A program made the translations under genes and the position numbers. Of a stretch of 64,000 bases of DNA, positions 10,041 to 19,879 are shown piece after piece (the stretch's first letter is position 1; each line of letters starts with the position of its first letter). Source of the stretch: Psychromonas ingrahamii 37 (lineage in GTDB: Bacteria; Pseudomonadota; Gammaproteobacteria; Enterobacterales; Psychromonadaceae); the NCBI RefSeq assembly GCF_000015285.1, contig NC_008709.1, positions 930,001 through 994,000 on the forward strand, in the 5' to 3' direction. The notes under the pieces were generated by a model that saw only the letters and a program-made list of their open reading frames with translations, did no database searches and was not told the origin of the DNA.

Positions 10041-10430
10041 TAGGGTGCGCTCTGCGCACCGATTGCCGCTGCTTGCGGTGCGCATAGCGCACCTTACCGA
10101 GAACATAATAATACCCATTTCATTAATTAACTTTCCATGTCGATTTAATCTCTTGTAGCATTAATGCAATCAATGCCTTGATTTGATCTCTTTGCTTTTA
10201 AGAATAAGCGCCAGGAAAGACTTTTGTGATCCCGAATAAGTTGTAGCTCGTAGTTTATAGGGTGCGCTCTGCGCACCGATTTTGGTAGCTTGCGGTGCGC
10301 ACGCTACCAAATAACCATTTTACCATGCAGATTTAATCTCTTGCGGTATTACTGCAATCAATGCCTTAATTTGATCTCTTTAGTTTTAAGAATAAGCGCA
10401 AGGAAAGACTTTTGTGATTCTAAATAGGTA
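10041..10430. repeat. Tandem duplication of a REP hairpin plus flanking segment
   Basis: Between infA and bolA a unit of about 190-217 bases occurs twice. Each unit begins with TAGGGTGCGCTCTGCGCACC (10041 and 10258), a palindromic REP-like hairpin. Each continues into a 110-base segment (from 10135 and 10323, period 188) sharing ATTTAATCTCTTG, GCAATCAATGCCTT and GGAAAGACTTTTGTGAT. The 29-base difference in period lies between the hairpin and the segment. No gene is seen in 9823-10584. Confidence 0.75.
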
Positions 10431-10584
10431 ACAAAATAGTGGTAGTCGACGGGTTTCACCTGCAAAAAAAAGAGTGGATTAAAATCTCTTACTAAATTAT
10501 CTGCTCTTTTTACCTTCTCTTTGTTATCGTTCTCAATATATATCTTATTAATGTTTTTAATATACAGCTAAAAGGAGATTCAAT

Positions 10585-10896
10585 ATGAACGTCCAAACAA
10601 TAATAGAAAAAAAAATCAGGGATAATATAAGCTTGGAATTTTTACAGGTAGAGAATGAAAGTCATCGCCATTCTGTACCTGCTAATTCTGAAACACATTT
10701 TAAAGTAACGCTAGTGAGTGAAGAATTCGAAGGAATGCCCTTGATTGCTCGTCATCGTCTAATCAATGCCCTGTTAAAAGATGAATTAGCGGGCCCGGTG
10801 CATGCGCTTGCTTTGCATACTATGACGCCAATTCAGTGGAAAGCAAAAAAACAACTATCGCCGGATTCTGCCAATTGTTTAGGGGGCGGTAAATAA
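10585..10896 (+). CDS. bolA: BolA-family protein
   Basis: BolA proteins are small regulators that work with monothiol glutaredoxins and Fe-S clusters and affect cell shape and stress responses. The 103-residue product has the family core HFKVTLVSEEFEGMPLIARHRLINALL and PVHALALHTMTPIQW, including the invariant RHR region and the His of the C-terminal helix. AAAGGAG at 10570-10576 is a strong ribosome site. It is transcribed toward nqrA but is separated from it by about 330 bases. Confidence 0.93.
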   Translation: MNVQTIIEKKIRDNISLEFLQVENESHRHSVPANSETHFKVTLVSEEFEGMPLIARHRLINALLKDELAGPVHALALHTMTPIQWKAKKQLSPDSANCLGGGK

Positions 10897-10965
10897 CAGT
10901 TAGCCAAATTACCTGAAGATGTCGAAGTCAGCATCTTTAAGCTGTTTGAGTCTATTAATAAATGA
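10897..10965 (+). pseudogene. Short coding-like remnant in frame after bolA
   Basis: The bolA frame continues after its TAA for 22 codons (QLAKLPEDVEVSIFKLFESIN) to a TGA at 10963. The composition is protein-like and resembles the amphipathic C-terminal helix of small DNA-binding regulators. No start or ribosome site exists for it. It may be a leftover of a lost gene or chance. Confidence 0.2.
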
Positions 10966-11228
10966 CGTTACTTTAAACTGATCTAAAAATGTTTAAATAA
11001 TGTTAAAAAAAATATTTTTATGTAAAATATTTTTACAAAAAATTTGAACTCAGTGCATCTAACCTCATCTTTGAGATGGCAAACGCCTACCCTCTAGTGA
11101 TACTATATGCGAGAATTTTTCCGTCTTCACGTTTAATGATCGTTATTTTTTTAAAATCATGAAACGTGTAATGTTTTTATGCCGAAAGGCAACTAACATC
11201 CCATCCCTTATACATAGTGCAAGAGAAT
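10966..11228. other. Upstream region of the nqr operon
   Basis: This noncoding stretch contains AT-rich inverted segments (AAATATTTTT and AAAATATTTTT near 11008-11045) and ends with AAGAGA, the ribosome site of nqrA. The operon promoter should lie here, but no convincing -35/-10 pair was chosen. Confidence 0.4.
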
Positions 11229-12569
11229 ATGATTACTATAAAAAAAGGACTGGATCTCCCTATTGCCGGCACACCAGAACAGGTTATTCATGATGGACCA
11301 AGCATCACTGAAATTGCGATACTGGGTGAAGAGTATGTAGGAATGCGTCCATTCATGGCAGTTAAAGTTGGCGATATCGTCAAAAAGGGTCAAATTCTTT
11401 TTAGTGATAAAAGGAATTCCGGTGTGCATTTTACCTCTCCAGCATCCGGTACAGTGAAAGCAATTAATCGTGGGGCACAACGTGTTTTGCAGTCAGTTGT
11501 TATTGCTATAGAAGGCAAAGAAAGTATCTCTTTTCCTAAATATACAAGTACAGAACTTAAAAACGTTGGCCGTGCTGAAATCGTTAAGAATTTAATCGAT
11601 TCCGGTGCCTGGACGGCACTGCGTACTCGCCCTTTCAGTAAAATACCTGCAGTTGATGCCGAGCCGGTTTCAATTTTTGTGACTGCAATGGATACCAATC
11701 CATTGGCAGCTGATGCTGAATTAATTATTAATACCAATAAGCAGGCTTTTACTGACGGTTTAGCATTGTTAGAACAATTAACAGCTGGCAAGGTTTATGT
11801 TTGTAAGGGTGAAACTAACCTGCCCAAATCTGAATCGGTAAATGTTGAAGAAAAGCTGTTTTCTGGTGTTCACCCGGCAGGTTTAGCGGGAACGCATATT
11901 CATTTTATTGATCCTGTATCTGCTGTTAAACAGGTTTGGTCAATTAACTACCAGGATGTTATTGCCTTTGGTATGTTATTTACCACAGGTGAACTTTATA
12001 CCAATAAAGTAATTTCACTTGCAGGCCCGGCGGTGAAAAAACCGCGTTTATTACGTACCCATTATGGTGCCTCAATTAATCAGCTGACTAAAAATGAATT
12101 AATTGATGACGAAGTACGGGTGATTTCGGGTTCTGTTTTATGCGGTGTGACAGCAACAGCTGCGCATGCATACCTCGGACGCTACCATAATCAAATTTCT
12201 GTGTTAGCTGAAGGTTACGAGAAAGAGTTATTTGGTTGGGGTGTCCCCGGTAGTAAGAAACATTCTGTCTCTAATGCTTTTATCTCTGCGTTCAATAGGG
12301 CAAAATCTTTTGCTTTTACAACCACCACAGGCGGTAGTAAGCGTGCAATGGTACCGATCGGTCAATATGAGCGCATTATGCCGCTGGATATTTTACCGAC
12401 CAATTTGCTGCGTGACTTGATCGTTGGTGATACTGAAGAAGCTCAGGCATTAGGCTGTTTAGAGTTAGATGAAGAGGATTTAGCACTATGTACTTATGTT
12501 TGCCCCGGTAAATATGATTATGGTTCTGTGTTGCGTGCGAGCCTAAGCAAAATAGAGAAGGAAGGCTGA
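11229..12569 (+). CDS. nqrA: Na+-translocating NADH:quinone reductase subunit A
   Basis: Cytoplasmic subunit of the Na+-pumping NADH:ubiquinone oxidoreductase, implicated in quinone interaction. The start is placed at ATG 11229 because homologues begin [14 protein letters not shown] and AAGAGA sits 5 bases upstream; the GTG at 11217 would add four residues. The resulting 446 residues equal the usual length. Family segments [17 protein letters not shown] and [13 protein letters not shown] near the C-terminus are present. It is the first gene of nqrABCDEF. Confidence 0.97.
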   Translation: MITIKKGLDLPIAGTPEQVIHDGPSITEIAILGEEYVGMRPFMAVKVGDIVKKGQILFSDKRNSGVHFTSPASGTVKAINRGAQRVLQSVVIAIEGKESISFPKYTSTELKNVGRAEIVKNLIDSGAWTALRTRPFSKIPAVDAEPVSIFVTAMDTNPLAADAELIINTNKQAFTDGLALLEQLTAGKVYVCKGETNLPKSESVNVEEKLFSGVHPAGLAGTHIHFIDPVSAVKQVWSINYQDVIAFGMLFTTGELYTNKVISLAGPAVKKPRLLRTHYGASINQLTKNELIDDEVRVISGSVLCGVTATAAHAYLGRYHNQISVLAEGYEKELFGWGVPGSKKHSVSNAFISAFNRAKSFAFTTTTGGSKRAMVPIGQYERIMPLDILPTNLLRDLIVGDTEEAQALGCLELDEEDLALCTYVCPGKYDYGSVLRASLSKIEKEG

Positions 12570-12571
12570 TA

Positions 12572-13780
12572 ATGAATCTGAAGCATATAATTGAACAAAT
12601 GGAACCGCATTTTGAGTCGGGAGGGCGTCATGCAAAATGGTACGCGCTGTACGAAGCGGTCGCCACTTTTTTCTATACCCCCGGTCATGTGACTAAAGGC
12701 ATTACCCATGTGCGCGATAGCATCGATCTGAAACGTATTATGATCTTTGTCTGGCTAGCCACTCTTCCGGTCATGTTTTTCGGGATGTACAATACCGGTG
12801 TGCAGGCAAATGAAGCTATCGTGGATGGATTTTCCGCCTTTGACGATTGGCGTGTTGCTATTTTGAATCTGCTGGGGGTCACAATGGGCTCCGGCGCGGG
12901 TTTTTTTGATAACCTTCTTTATGGTGCAATGTACTTTTTGCCCATTTATGCAACCACCTTTTTGGTTGGTGGTTTCTGGGAAGTCCTGTTTGCAAGTGTT
13001 CGTAAACACGAAGTCAACGAAGGTTTCTTCGTGACATCGGTCCTCTTTTCCTTGATTCTTCCTGCAACTATTCCGCTTTGGGAAGTGGCGTTAGGTATCA
13101 CCTTTGGTGTTGTTGTAGCGAAAGAAATCTTTGGTGGAACCGGTCGTAACTTTATGAATCCCGCTCTGGCGGGCCGTGCTTTTTTATACTTTGCATACCC
13201 GACTAGTCTTTCTGGTGATTCGGTTTGGACTGCTGTTGACGGTTTCTCTGGTGCAACACCCTTAGGGATGGCCGCGCAGGGTGGTTTAGACTCAGTAATA
13301 GAATCAGGGTTTACCTGGATGGATGCCTTCATGGGTAATATGCAGGGCAGTATTGGTGAAGTCTCTACGCTGGCGATTTTAATCGGCGGGGCCTTTATTG
13401 TTATTACCCGCATTGCTTCATGGCGTATTATCACCGGTGTAATGATCGGTATGGTTGCTGTTTCAACATTGTTTAATTTTATCGGTAGTGATACTAATCC
13501 AATGTTTGCAATGCCTTGGTACTGGCACCTTGTTCTGGGTGGTTTTGCTTTTGGTATGATCTTTATGGCAACCGATCCGGTTTCTGCCGCCTTTACCAAT
13601 AAAGGTAAATGGTTGTACGGCATATTGATAGGTTTGATGACAGTTTTAATTCGTGTCGTCAATCCAGCTTTCCCTGAAGGTATTATGCTGGCAATTTTAT
13701 TCGCCAATTTATTTGCTCCACTATTCGATTATTTTGTAGTGCAAGGGAATATCAAACGGAGGTTAGCGCGTAATGTCTAA
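12572..13780 (+). CDS. nqrB: Na+-translocating NADH:quinone reductase subunit B
   Basis: Membrane subunit carrying a covalent FMN and forming part of the Na+ channel. The 402-residue protein has about ten hydrophobic helices and the flavinylation motif DGFSGAT, with the acceptor threonine at about residue 229. [14 protein letters not shown] is also family-typical. It starts 2 bases after nqrA and overlaps nqrC by 8 bases, indicating coupled translation. Confidence 0.98.
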   Translation: MNLKHIIEQMEPHFESGGRHAKWYALYEAVATFFYTPGHVTKGITHVRDSIDLKRIMIFVWLATLPVMFFGMYNTGVQANEAIVDGFSAFDDWRVAILNLLGVTMGSGAGFFDNLLYGAMYFLPIYATTFLVGGFWEVLFASVRKHEVNEGFFVTSVLFSLILPATIPLWEVALGITFGVVVAKEIFGGTGRNFMNPALAGRAFLYFAYPTSLSGDSVWTAVDGFSGATPLGMAAQGGLDSVIESGFTWMDAFMGNMQGSIGEVSTLAILIGGAFIVITRIASWRIITGVMIGMVAVSTLFNFIGSDTNPMFAMPWYWHLVLGGFAFGMIFMATDPVSAAFTNKGKWLYGILIGLMTVLIRVVNPAFPEGIMLAILFANLFAPLFDYFVVQGNIKRRLARNV

Positions 13781-14549
13781 TAAAGAATCATTCGGTAAAA
13801 CGATCGGGGTTGTGCTGGCGGTATGTCTGGTCTGTTCAATCATTGTTGCAGGCTCTGCTGTTGGTCTTCGCGACTTGCAATTAGCAAATAAAGCGAAAGA
13901 TAAACAGAACAATATTCTTGCTGTCGCCGGCTTACAAACGGATAAAACCAATAAAGAAATATTTTCTTCTAATATAGTGACGCGTTTAGTTGATTTAGAC
14001 AGTGGAAATTTTGCTGAAGGTGTTGATCCTGAAAATTATGATCAACGTAAAGCATCAAAAGATCTGCAGCGCAGTATCAAGCTCACTGGAAAAGAGAATG
14101 TTGCAAGCATTGGCCGCCGGGCTAATTTAGCCACTGTCTACCTTGTGTCAGATAATCAGGGTAAATTGCAGCGTGTTATTCTGCCTGTCCATGGTGCAGG
14201 TTTATGGTCAACCATGTATGCCTTTGTTGCTGTAGAAACAGACGGTAATACTATTGCTGGCATCACTTATTATGAACAGGGTGAAACGCCGGGATTAGGC
14301 GGGGAAGTTGAAAATCCGCGCTGGGTCAAACTTTGGCCGGGAAAAGAGCTATTTGATGCTCAGTGGAACCCTGCGATTCAAGTGGTAAAAGGAGAAGTTG
14401 CGCCCGATTCCAAGCATAAAATTGATGCTTTGTCAGGGGCAACATTAACCAGTGCTGGTGTTCAAAATACTTTTACTTTTTGGTTCGGAGAGCAGGGCTT
14501 TGGTCCATTTCTTAAAAAATTTCGCCAAGGAGCGCTAACAAATGGCTAA
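13773..14549 (+). CDS. nqrC: Na+-translocating NADH:quinone reductase subunit C
   Basis: Subunit with a single N-terminal membrane helix (about residues 10-30) and a periplasmic domain that carries the second covalent FMN. The [10 protein letters not shown] motif places the acceptor threonine at residue 224. FMN is attached by ApbE, encoded downstream in the same operon. The 258-residue length is typical. Starts inside nqrB and overlaps nqrD by 8 bases. Confidence 0.97.
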   Translation: MSNKESFGKTIGVVLAVCLVCSIIVAGSAVGLRDLQLANKAKDKQNNILAVAGLQTDKTNKEIFSSNIVTRLVDLDSGNFAEGVDPENYDQRKASKDLQRSIKLTGKENVASIGRRANLATVYLVSDNQGKLQRVILPVHGAGLWSTMYAFVAVETDGNTIAGITYYEQGETPGLGGEVENPRWVKLWPGKELFDAQWNPAIQVVKGEVAPDSKHKIDALSGATLTSAGVQNTFTFWFGEQGFGPFLKKFRQGALTNG

Positions 14550-15174
14550 ATCTAATGAAATAAAAGCGGTTTTAACCTCGCCAATAATAAGCAATAACCC
14601 GATTACCTTACAGATTTTAGGGATTTGCTCCGCATTAGCCGTAACAAGTAAATTAGAAAACGCCGTTGTAATGACGGTTGCCGTGCTTTTTGTAACTGCA
14701 TTTTCTAACTTTTTTATCTCTACTATTCGTAATTACATTCCCAATAGTGTCCGCATTATTGTACAGATGGCTATTATTGCGTCTTTGGTAATTGTTGTTG
14801 ACCAATTCTTGAGAGCATACGCATTTTCGATCTCTAAGCAATTATCAGTATATGTTGGTTTAATTATCACTAACTGTATTGTAATGGGTCGAGCAGAAGC
14901 GTTTGCGATGAAGAATAAACCCATCGCAAGCTTTATGGATGGCGTCGGAAATGGGCTAGGTTATGGCGTGATTCTTATTCTCGTTGGCGCTTTCCGTGAG
15001 TTGTTTGGTTCCGGTTCTTTATATGGTTTCGTCATTTTACCCTTAACGTCGAATGGCGGTTGGTATCAAAGTAATGGTTTATTGCTACTAGCACCCAGTG
15101 CTTTCTTTATTGTTGGTGGAATTATCTGGGCTGTCCGGACGATGAGACCAGACCAAGTTGAGCCTAAGGAGTAA
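14542..15174 (+). CDS. nqrD: Na+-translocating NADH:quinone reductase subunit D
   Basis: Integral membrane subunit of Na+-NQR, paralogous to NqrE, RnfA and RnfE. The 210-residue protein has six predicted helices and the [17 protein letters not shown] segment holding a conserved membrane cysteine that helps bind an iron centre. GGAG at 14529-14532 is the ribosome site. It overlaps nqrC and is 5 bases from nqrE. Confidence 0.97.
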   Translation: MAKSNEIKAVLTSPIISNNPITLQILGICSALAVTSKLENAVVMTVAVLFVTAFSNFFISTIRNYIPNSVRIIVQMAIIASLVIVVDQFLRAYAFSISKQLSVYVGLIITNCIVMGRAEAFAMKNKPIASFMDGVGNGLGYGVILILVGAFRELFGSGSLYGFVILPLTSNGGWYQSNGLLLLAPSAFFIVGGIIWAVRTMRPDQVEPKE

Positions 15175-15179
15175 GTCAA

Positions 15180-15788
15180 ATGGAACATTATATTAGTATC
15201 TTTGTGCGTTCTATTTTCATGGAAAATATGGCACTGGCTTTCTTTTTAGGCATGTGTACATTCCTTGCGGTTTCTAAGAAAGTGAAAACCTCAATGGGCT
15301 TGGGCGTAGCAGTTATTGTTGTGCTGGGTATTTCAGTACCGGTTAACCAGATTATCTACTTTAATCTGCTTGCGCCTGGTGCGCTGGCATGGGCCGGTTT
15401 TCCAGCCGCTGATCTTAGCTTTTTAGGTTTTATTACCTTTATCGGCGTGATCGCTGCATTAGTACAAATTCTGGAAATGGTATTGGATAAATACTTTCCG
15501 GCTTTGTATCAGGCGCTTGGTATTTACCTGCCGCTTATTACCGTTAACTGTGCCATTTTGGGTGGTGTACTCTTCATGGTACAACGCGAATATAACTTGA
15601 TGGAATCGCTTGTCTATGGCGTTGGTAGTGGTGTCGGTTGGATGTTGGCTATTGTTTTATTAGCAGGTATCCGTGAAAAAATGAAATATTCAGACGTACC
15701 AGCAGGATTGCGGGGATTGGGAATTACCTTTACAACGGCAGGACTAATGGCAATCGCCTTTATGTCTTTCTCAGGTATCCAACTGTAA
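15180..15788 (+). CDS. nqrE: Na+-translocating NADH:quinone reductase subunit E
   Basis: Integral membrane partner of NqrD; the pair coordinates an iron centre inside the membrane. The 202-residue protein shows six helices in an inverted topology and the [10 protein letters not shown] segment with the conserved cysteine. It resembles RnfA encoded at 2572-3150, an example of the two related complexes in one window. TAAGGAG precedes its ATG. Confidence 0.97.
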   Translation: MEHYISIFVRSIFMENMALAFFLGMCTFLAVSKKVKTSMGLGVAVIVVLGISVPVNQIIYFNLLAPGALAWAGFPAADLSFLGFITFIGVIAALVQILEMVLDKYFPALYQALGIYLPLITVNCAILGGVLFMVQREYNLMESLVYGVGSGVGWMLAIVLLAGIREKMKYSDVPAGLRGLGITFTTAGLMAIAFMSFSGIQL

Positions 15789-15802
15789 TTATTTAACATA
15801 TC

Positions 15803-15818
15803 GAGGGGTTCGCCCCTC
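15803..15818 (+). promoter_or_regulatory. UUCG-loop hairpin between nqrE and nqrF
   Basis: GAGGGG-TTCG-CCCCTC forms a very stable 6-bp hairpin in the 50-base gap between nqrE and nqrF. It is followed by TTAAAACAAGG, not a T-run, so full termination is unlikely. It may stabilise mRNA ends or set subunit ratios. Confidence 0.55.
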
Positions 15819-15838
15819 TTAAAACAAGGAAAAAGTCG

Positions 15839-17062
15839 ATGGAAATATTTCTCGGCGTAGCCATGTTTACCATTATTATTTTAGCCTTAGTTGTGATCAT
15901 TTTGGCGGCTAAAGCAAAATTGGTAAGTTCAGGCGATATTGAAATATCTATTAATAATGATGCGGATAAAACGGTTATTACTGAAGCTGGCGGGAAACTG
16001 CTAGGTGCTCTGGCAAATTCGGGTATCTTTATCTCTTCTGCCTGTGGTGGTGGTGGTACATGTGGTCAGTGTCGCGTTAAAATTAAATCAGGTGGGGGAG
16101 ATATCCTGCCCACTGAATTAGATCATATTAATAAATTAGAGGCAAAAGAAGGTGAGCGTCTGGCTTGTCAGGTCAGTGTTAAAGAAAACATGGACATTGA
16201 ATTACCCGAAGAAATCTTTGGTGTAAAAAAATGGGAATGTACTGTTATCTCTAATCATAATCAGGCAACCTTTATCAAAGAGCTTAAATTACAAATACCT
16301 GACGGAGAGACTGTTCCTTTTAAAGCGGGCGGTTATATTCAGATTGAAGCTCCAGCACACCATGTGAAATTCAGTGATTTTGATATTGAAAAGGAATATC
16401 GTGGTGACTGGGAGCATTTTGGTTTCTTTAAGCTGGAATCAAAGGTTGATGATGAAACCATTCGCGCATACTCAATGGCAAACTATCCCGAGGAAGCCGG
16501 CATAATAATGCTTAATGTGCGTATCGCAACACCGCCGCCAAGAGATATGTCATTACCCTGTGGTAAAATGTCATCGTACATTTTCAGCTTAAAAGAGGGT
16601 GATAAAGTGACTATTTCCGGACCATTTGGTGAGTTTTTTGCCAAAGAAAGCGAAAATGAAATGATCTTTATCGGTGGTGGTGCTGGAATGGCGCCAATGC
16701 GTTCACATATTTTCGATCAGTTCGGTCGTTTGAAAACTAAGCGTAAAGTCAGTTTCTGGTACGGCGCACGTTCGAGACGAGAAATGTTTTATGTCGAAGA
16801 TTTTGACAGTATCGCAGCTGAAAATAAGAATTTTGAGTGGCATGTGGCGTTAAGTGATCCGCAAAAAGAAGACAACTGGGACGGTTACACTGGTTTTATT
16901 CATAATGTATTGTTGGAAAATTACTTAAAAGAGCATGAAGCGCCAGAAGACTGTGAGTATTACATGTGCGGTCCACCGGTGATGAATGCGGCTGTTATTG
17001 CAATGCTTAAAGACTTAGGTGTTGAAGATGAAAATATCGCCCTTGATGATTTTGGTGGTTAA
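15839..17062 (+). CDS. nqrF: Na+-translocating NADH:quinone reductase subunit F
   Basis: NADH-oxidising subunit. Its 407 residues begin with one membrane helix (3-24). A [2Fe-2S] domain follows with Cys69/Cys75/Cys78/Cys110, then a ferredoxin-reductase module with the FAD motif RAYSMANYP near residue 211 and an NADH-binding region starting [13 protein letters not shown]. It ends in the family's LDDFGG. AAGGAAA precedes the ATG. The last bases form the first copy of a 52-base repeat running into apbE. Confidence 0.98.
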   Translation: MEIFLGVAMFTIIILALVVIILAAKAKLVSSGDIEISINNDADKTVITEAGGKLLGALANSGIFISSACGGGGTCGQCRVKIKSGGGDILPTELDHINKLEAKEGERLACQVSVKENMDIELPEEIFGVKKWECTVISNHNQATFIKELKLQIPDGETVPFKAGGYIQIEAPAHHVKFSDFDIEKEYRGDWEHFGFFKLESKVDDETIRAYSMANYPEEAGIIMLNVRIATPPPRDMSLPCGKMSSYIFSLKEGDKVTISGPFGEFFAKESENEMIFIGGGAGMAPMRSHIFDQFGRLKTKRKVSFWYGARSRREMFYVEDFDSIAAENKNFEWHVALSDPQKEDNWDGYTGFIHNVLLENYLKEHEAPEDCEYYMCGPPVMNAAVIAMLKDLGVEDENIALDDFGG

Positions 17063-17199
17063 TTTTAATGGTTAAATCTGTATCACACTGGCTGGCCTTG
17101 ATTTTGGTGAATTATTTTGATGCTTAAATCTGTATCACACTGGCTGGCCTTGATTTTGGTGGATTATTTTAATGCTTAAATCTGTATCACAATGGCTGC
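17041..17199 (+). repeat. Triple 52-bp tandem repeat across the nqrF/apbE junction
   Basis: Three units start at 17041 (55 bases), 17096 and 17148 (52 bases each). Each contains CCTTGATTTTGG, an ATG and AAATCTGTATCACA. The first unit includes the nqrF end; the third contains the real apbE start. ATGs at 17068 and 17120 each open a 19-codon frame whose TAA falls 5 bases beyond the first base of the next ATG. The upstream copies thus form two leader peptides resembling the ApbE signal sequence. Confidence 0.9.
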
Positions 17200-18206
17200 C
17201 CTTAATCGGGCTGGCCTTTTTTATTTCGTCATGTGCTAAAGTTGGCCCGCAGATTGTAGAAGTGCGCGGTAATACTATGGGCACATATTATCAGGTCAAA
17301 TATGTGTTAAGTGCGGAGCAGCAGGGCGACAGCCGATTAGCACTTAAAGCGCTACAATCCGATATTGATAAGCGGCTTGAATTAGTGAATGATCAAATGT
17401 CGACCTATCGCCCGGACTCTGAATTATCCCGTTTTAATCGAGCAGAAAAGTCCTTAGAGGTGTCTGCGGCAACACGCCAAGTGATTGAAGCGTCCTTAAC
17501 TTTATTTGAGCAGAGCAACGGGGCATTTGATGTGACCGTTGGTCCACTGGTGAATTTGTGGGGCTTTGGCCCAAATAAAAAAGCCAATAAAGTGCCCTCT
17601 GAAGAGTTGATTGCTGAAAAACAAAAAATCGTGGGAAGCCAGTATTTGAGTGTTAACGGCAAGACCATCAGTAAAGCAATTCCTGAGCTGTATGTCGACT
17701 TGTCAGCCATTGCCAAAGGTTACGGGGTGGATGTTATTGCCGATTATCTGCAGGAAGTGGGTATTAATAATTACCTGGTTGATATTGGTGGTGAACTCCG
17801 CTTAAAAGGGGAAAAACCTCAGAATACTCCCTGGATAGTTGCTATTGAGCGACCGGCTGAGAAGCAAAGTGTTCAGCGGATAATAAATGTGGGTGATAAT
17901 GCGATAGCAACCTCGGGTAATTACCGAAATTATTTTGAGTCTGATGACATACATTATTCTCATTCCATCGATCCAAGAACCGGCAAACCTATTAGCCATA
18001 AGCTGGTATCGGTGACCGTGATTAATAAAAGCAGCATGCTAGCAGATGGTTTAGCGACTGCGATAACAGTACTCGGGCCGGAGTCCGGATTAGCCTTTGC
18101 AAAAAAATACAATTTAGCCGTTTATTTGCTGGTTAAAGAAGGTGATAATATCAGCGAATATTACACTTCCGAGTTTATACCTTTTTTTATTGAGGAGAAA
18201 AAATGA
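17172..18206 (+). CDS. apbE: FAD:protein FMN transferase ApbE
   Basis: Periplasmic lipoprotein that transfers FMN from FAD to the SGAT threonines of NqrB and NqrC (and Rnf subunits). The 344-residue protein has a signal peptide with lipobox ISSC at residues 18-21, then GNTMGTYYQVKY, the VDLSAIAKGYGVD core and the TSGNYRNYF and HSIDPRTGKP motifs of the flavin and Mg2+ sites. It lies directly after nqrF. Translation starts at the third ATG of a triplicated leader, which may reduce or couple its expression. Confidence 0.96.
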   Translation: MLKSVSQWLPLIGLAFFISSCAKVGPQIVEVRGNTMGTYYQVKYVLSAEQQGDSRLALKALQSDIDKRLELVNDQMSTYRPDSELSRFNRAEKSLEVSAATRQVIEASLTLFEQSNGAFDVTVGPLVNLWGFGPNKKANKVPSEELIAEKQKIVGSQYLSVNGKTISKAIPELYVDLSAIAKGYGVDVIADYLQEVGINNYLVDIGGELRLKGEKPQNTPWIVAIERPAEKQSVQRIINVGDNAIATSGNYRNYFESDDIHYSHSIDPRTGKPISHKLVSVTVINKSSMLADGLATAITVLGPESGLAFAKKYNLAVYLLVKEGDNISEYYTSEFIPFFIEEKK

Positions 18207-18427
18207 TTTATTTTCTGGCAACCTTTACGGTTTTTTTACTGGTTGTGGTGGGCATGGCAATTGGTTACATTTTTGATAAAAAAACCATTGGCGGCAGCTG
18301 CGGAGGACTCGCTTCCGTTGGCATAGATAAAGAGTGTGACTGCCCTGATCCCTGTGATAAACGCCTAGAGAAAGAAGCGCAGCAGCTTAGAACCGATAGA
18401 TTAATGGCCGCACCGCGTATTATATAA
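18203..18427 (+). CDS. nqrM: Na+-NQR maturation protein NqrM
   Basis: Small membrane protein (DUF539 family) required for assembling Na+-NQR, thought to deliver iron to the NqrD/NqrE site. The 74-residue product has one N-terminal helix (2-22) followed by a cysteine-rich segment SCGGL ... CDCPDPCDKR with four cysteines. GAGGAG is the ribosome site. It overlaps the apbE stop by 4 bases (ATGA), ending the nqr operon. Confidence 0.93.
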   Translation: MIYFLATFTVFLLVVVGMAIGYIFDKKTIGGSCGGLASVGIDKECDCPDPCDKRLEKEAQQLRTDRLMAAPRII

Positions 18428-18520
18428 AGCGCTTATAGCCGACAGCCGATAGCCGATCTCGCTCTTTACTGATAGCCGGTCTCGTCCTTTACTGACAGCC
18501 GATAGCTGATAACCCACAGC
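18428..18520. repeat. Short imperfect GCCGATAGC repeats
   Basis: Between nqrM and yaiI the words GACAGCCGATAGC, GATAGCCGATCTCG and CTTTACTGA recur several times in about 90 bases. No hairpin with a T-run was found, so termination between the convergent genes is not explained here. Confidence 0.5.
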
Positions 18521-18976
18521 TTAGGTCGTTTTTTTAGCTTTTTGCAGCCAACGATCTAACGCATTAGCAAAGTTTTGTTTTTCTTTATCTCCAAATTTAT
18601 TTGGGCCGCCACTGATTTGCCCCATGCTTCTTAGCTCTTCCGATAAATTACGCATTGCCAGACGCTGGCGGATGTTCGCCTCAGTATAAAGCTCTCCCCT
18701 TGGATTAAGTGCTGTTATGCCTTTCTCGACAATTTCAGCCGCCAGCGGTATATCTTGCGTTATCACCAGATCATTGATCACTGCATGTTGGCTAATATAA
18801 TTATCTGCCACATCAAAGCCCTGAGCCACCTGCACGGTTTTAACCAATGCGCGTCTGGGAACAGGTAAAGGCGAATTAGCCACAAAAACCAATGCAGTGG
18901 CAGTGCGCTGACCTGCTCGTAATACCATCTCTCTTACCGGTACCGGGCAAGCATCAGCATCAATCCATATTGTCAT
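18521..18976 (-). CDS. yaiI: UPF0178 family protein YaiI
   Basis: Conserved protein of unknown function with a PIN-like/DUF188 fold. The 151 residues include the family's MTIWIDADACPVPVR start, the ADNYISQHAVINDLVITQDIPLA segment with conserved Asp residues, and GGPNKFGDKEKQNFANALDR near the end. The acidic residues resemble a metal-binding nuclease site, but no activity is established. Convergent with the nqr operon. Confidence 0.92.
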   Translation of the reverse strand: MTIWIDADACPVPVREMVLRAGQRTATALVFVANSPLPVPRRALVKTVQVAQGFDVADNYISQHAVINDLVITQDIPLAAEIVEKGITALNPRGELYTEANIRQRLAMRNLSEELRSMGQISGGPNKFGDKEKQNFANALDRWLQKAKKTT

Positions 18977-19008
18977 TAATAATCCTTATTGAAAAGTCAG
19001 CGACTATA

Positions 19009-19232
19009 ATACCAAAAGAACTAAAAAGATGCTCACCCTTGCTGGTTAAAATCATCCCTAACTGCATTGTGAGTTTTATTCAGAACGTCCTGTTCTTCAC
19101 TACTTCGTGGTCAGCTAAAGCTGTTCAAAATCGTTCCATACGATTTTGTGAAAGGAGAGCAATGATCGAATGCAACTTAAGTGCTGATTTTTCCTTCGCA
19201 ATCATTGATCACTTCATTAATTCTTTTGGTAT
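19009..19232. mobile_element. MITE-like element with ATACCAAAAGAA termini
   Basis: ATACCAAAAGAA at 19009-19020 is exactly inverted at 19221-19232, bounding about 224 bases with no coding capacity. Internal partial symmetry is seen (for example ATGATCGAATGC and CAATCATTGATCAC). The termini resemble those of the shorter elements at 20563-21352 (ATACCAAACGCATTAA). It lies between yaiI and the cold-shock gene. Confidence 0.6.
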
Positions 19233-19349
19233 AACAAAAACAAAAAATATCACTTTAATTAAATTAATAAAAAAGCAAACAACACAATGAGTTAAGGTTG
19301 CTTTGTTGTTGACTATTTTATTATGTTTATATGTTTTGTTAAATAGCTG

Positions 19350-19377
19350 TTGACTACCATTAGAAGACATATATAAT
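19350..19377 (+). promoter_or_regulatory. Strong sigma70-type promoter for the cold-shock gene
   Basis: TTGACT (19350-19355), a 16-base spacer and TATAAT (19372-19377) form a near-consensus promoter. Transcription would begin near 19384, leaving a 5' leader of about 140 bases before the coding start, similar to the long leaders of cspA genes that control cold-induced translation. Confidence 0.7.
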
Positions 19378-19523
19378 TGATGTAGCTTGTAAGTTCGTTT
19401 TATATTTATGTTCGATGTTCCGTATTATGTACCGACTCCTATACTTCATAAGTAATAGCAAAACTTCTAGCAAACTACCTTAAACACAAGGTTAAATTAC
19501 TCTAAATTAAATAGGTTACAATT

Positions 19524-19730
19524 ATGTCTACAACTACTGGTACAGTAAAATGGTTCAACGAGTCTAAAGGTTTTGGTTTTATCGAGCAAGAAAGCGGTCC
19601 TGACGTTTTTGCTCATTTCAGCGCTATCTCAAGCACAGGTTTCAAAACTTTAACTGAAGGTCAAAAAGTACAGTTTACTGTTACTCAAGGTCAAAAAGGC
19701 CCACAAGCAGAAAATATCGTAGCGCTTTAA
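19524..19730 (+). CDS. Cold-shock protein, CspA family
   Basis: Single-stranded nucleic-acid chaperone that melts RNA structure in the cold. The 68-residue protein is one cold-shock domain with the RNA-binding motifs KGFGFI (RNP1, about residues 15-20) and DVFAHF (RNP2, about 27-32), and the [10 protein letters not shown] start region. Its leader, promoter and downstream terminator make it a single-gene unit. Which csp paralogue it is cannot be told from sequence alone. Confidence 0.97.
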   Translation: MSTTTGTVKWFNESKGFGFIEQESGPDVFAHFSAISSTGFKTLTEGQKVQFTVTQGQKGPQAENIVAL

Positions 19731-19772
19731 TATTGCTTCGATTGAACTTTAATTAGTTCTTTCTATTTGAAT

Positions 19773-19803
19773 AAAAAGGTAAGTCATTGACTTGCCTTTT
19801 TTT
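19773..19803 (+). terminator. Rho-independent terminator of the cold-shock gene
   Basis: GGTAAGTC (19778-19785) pairs with GACTTGCC (19789-19796) around an ATT loop, followed by seven T residues. It lies 43 bases after the stop. Confidence 0.9.
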
Positions 19804-19879
19804 ATGCCCATAATAAAATATTATCTGTTTCCCAGAGTATGTAAAGTGCTCAACACTGACCCGCTAAGGAATAAATGAA

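Noticed and set aside
12946-13707. Minus-strand frame of 253 codons
   Set aside because: Entirely antisense to nqrB, which is an unmistakable gene; the product matches no known family by eye.
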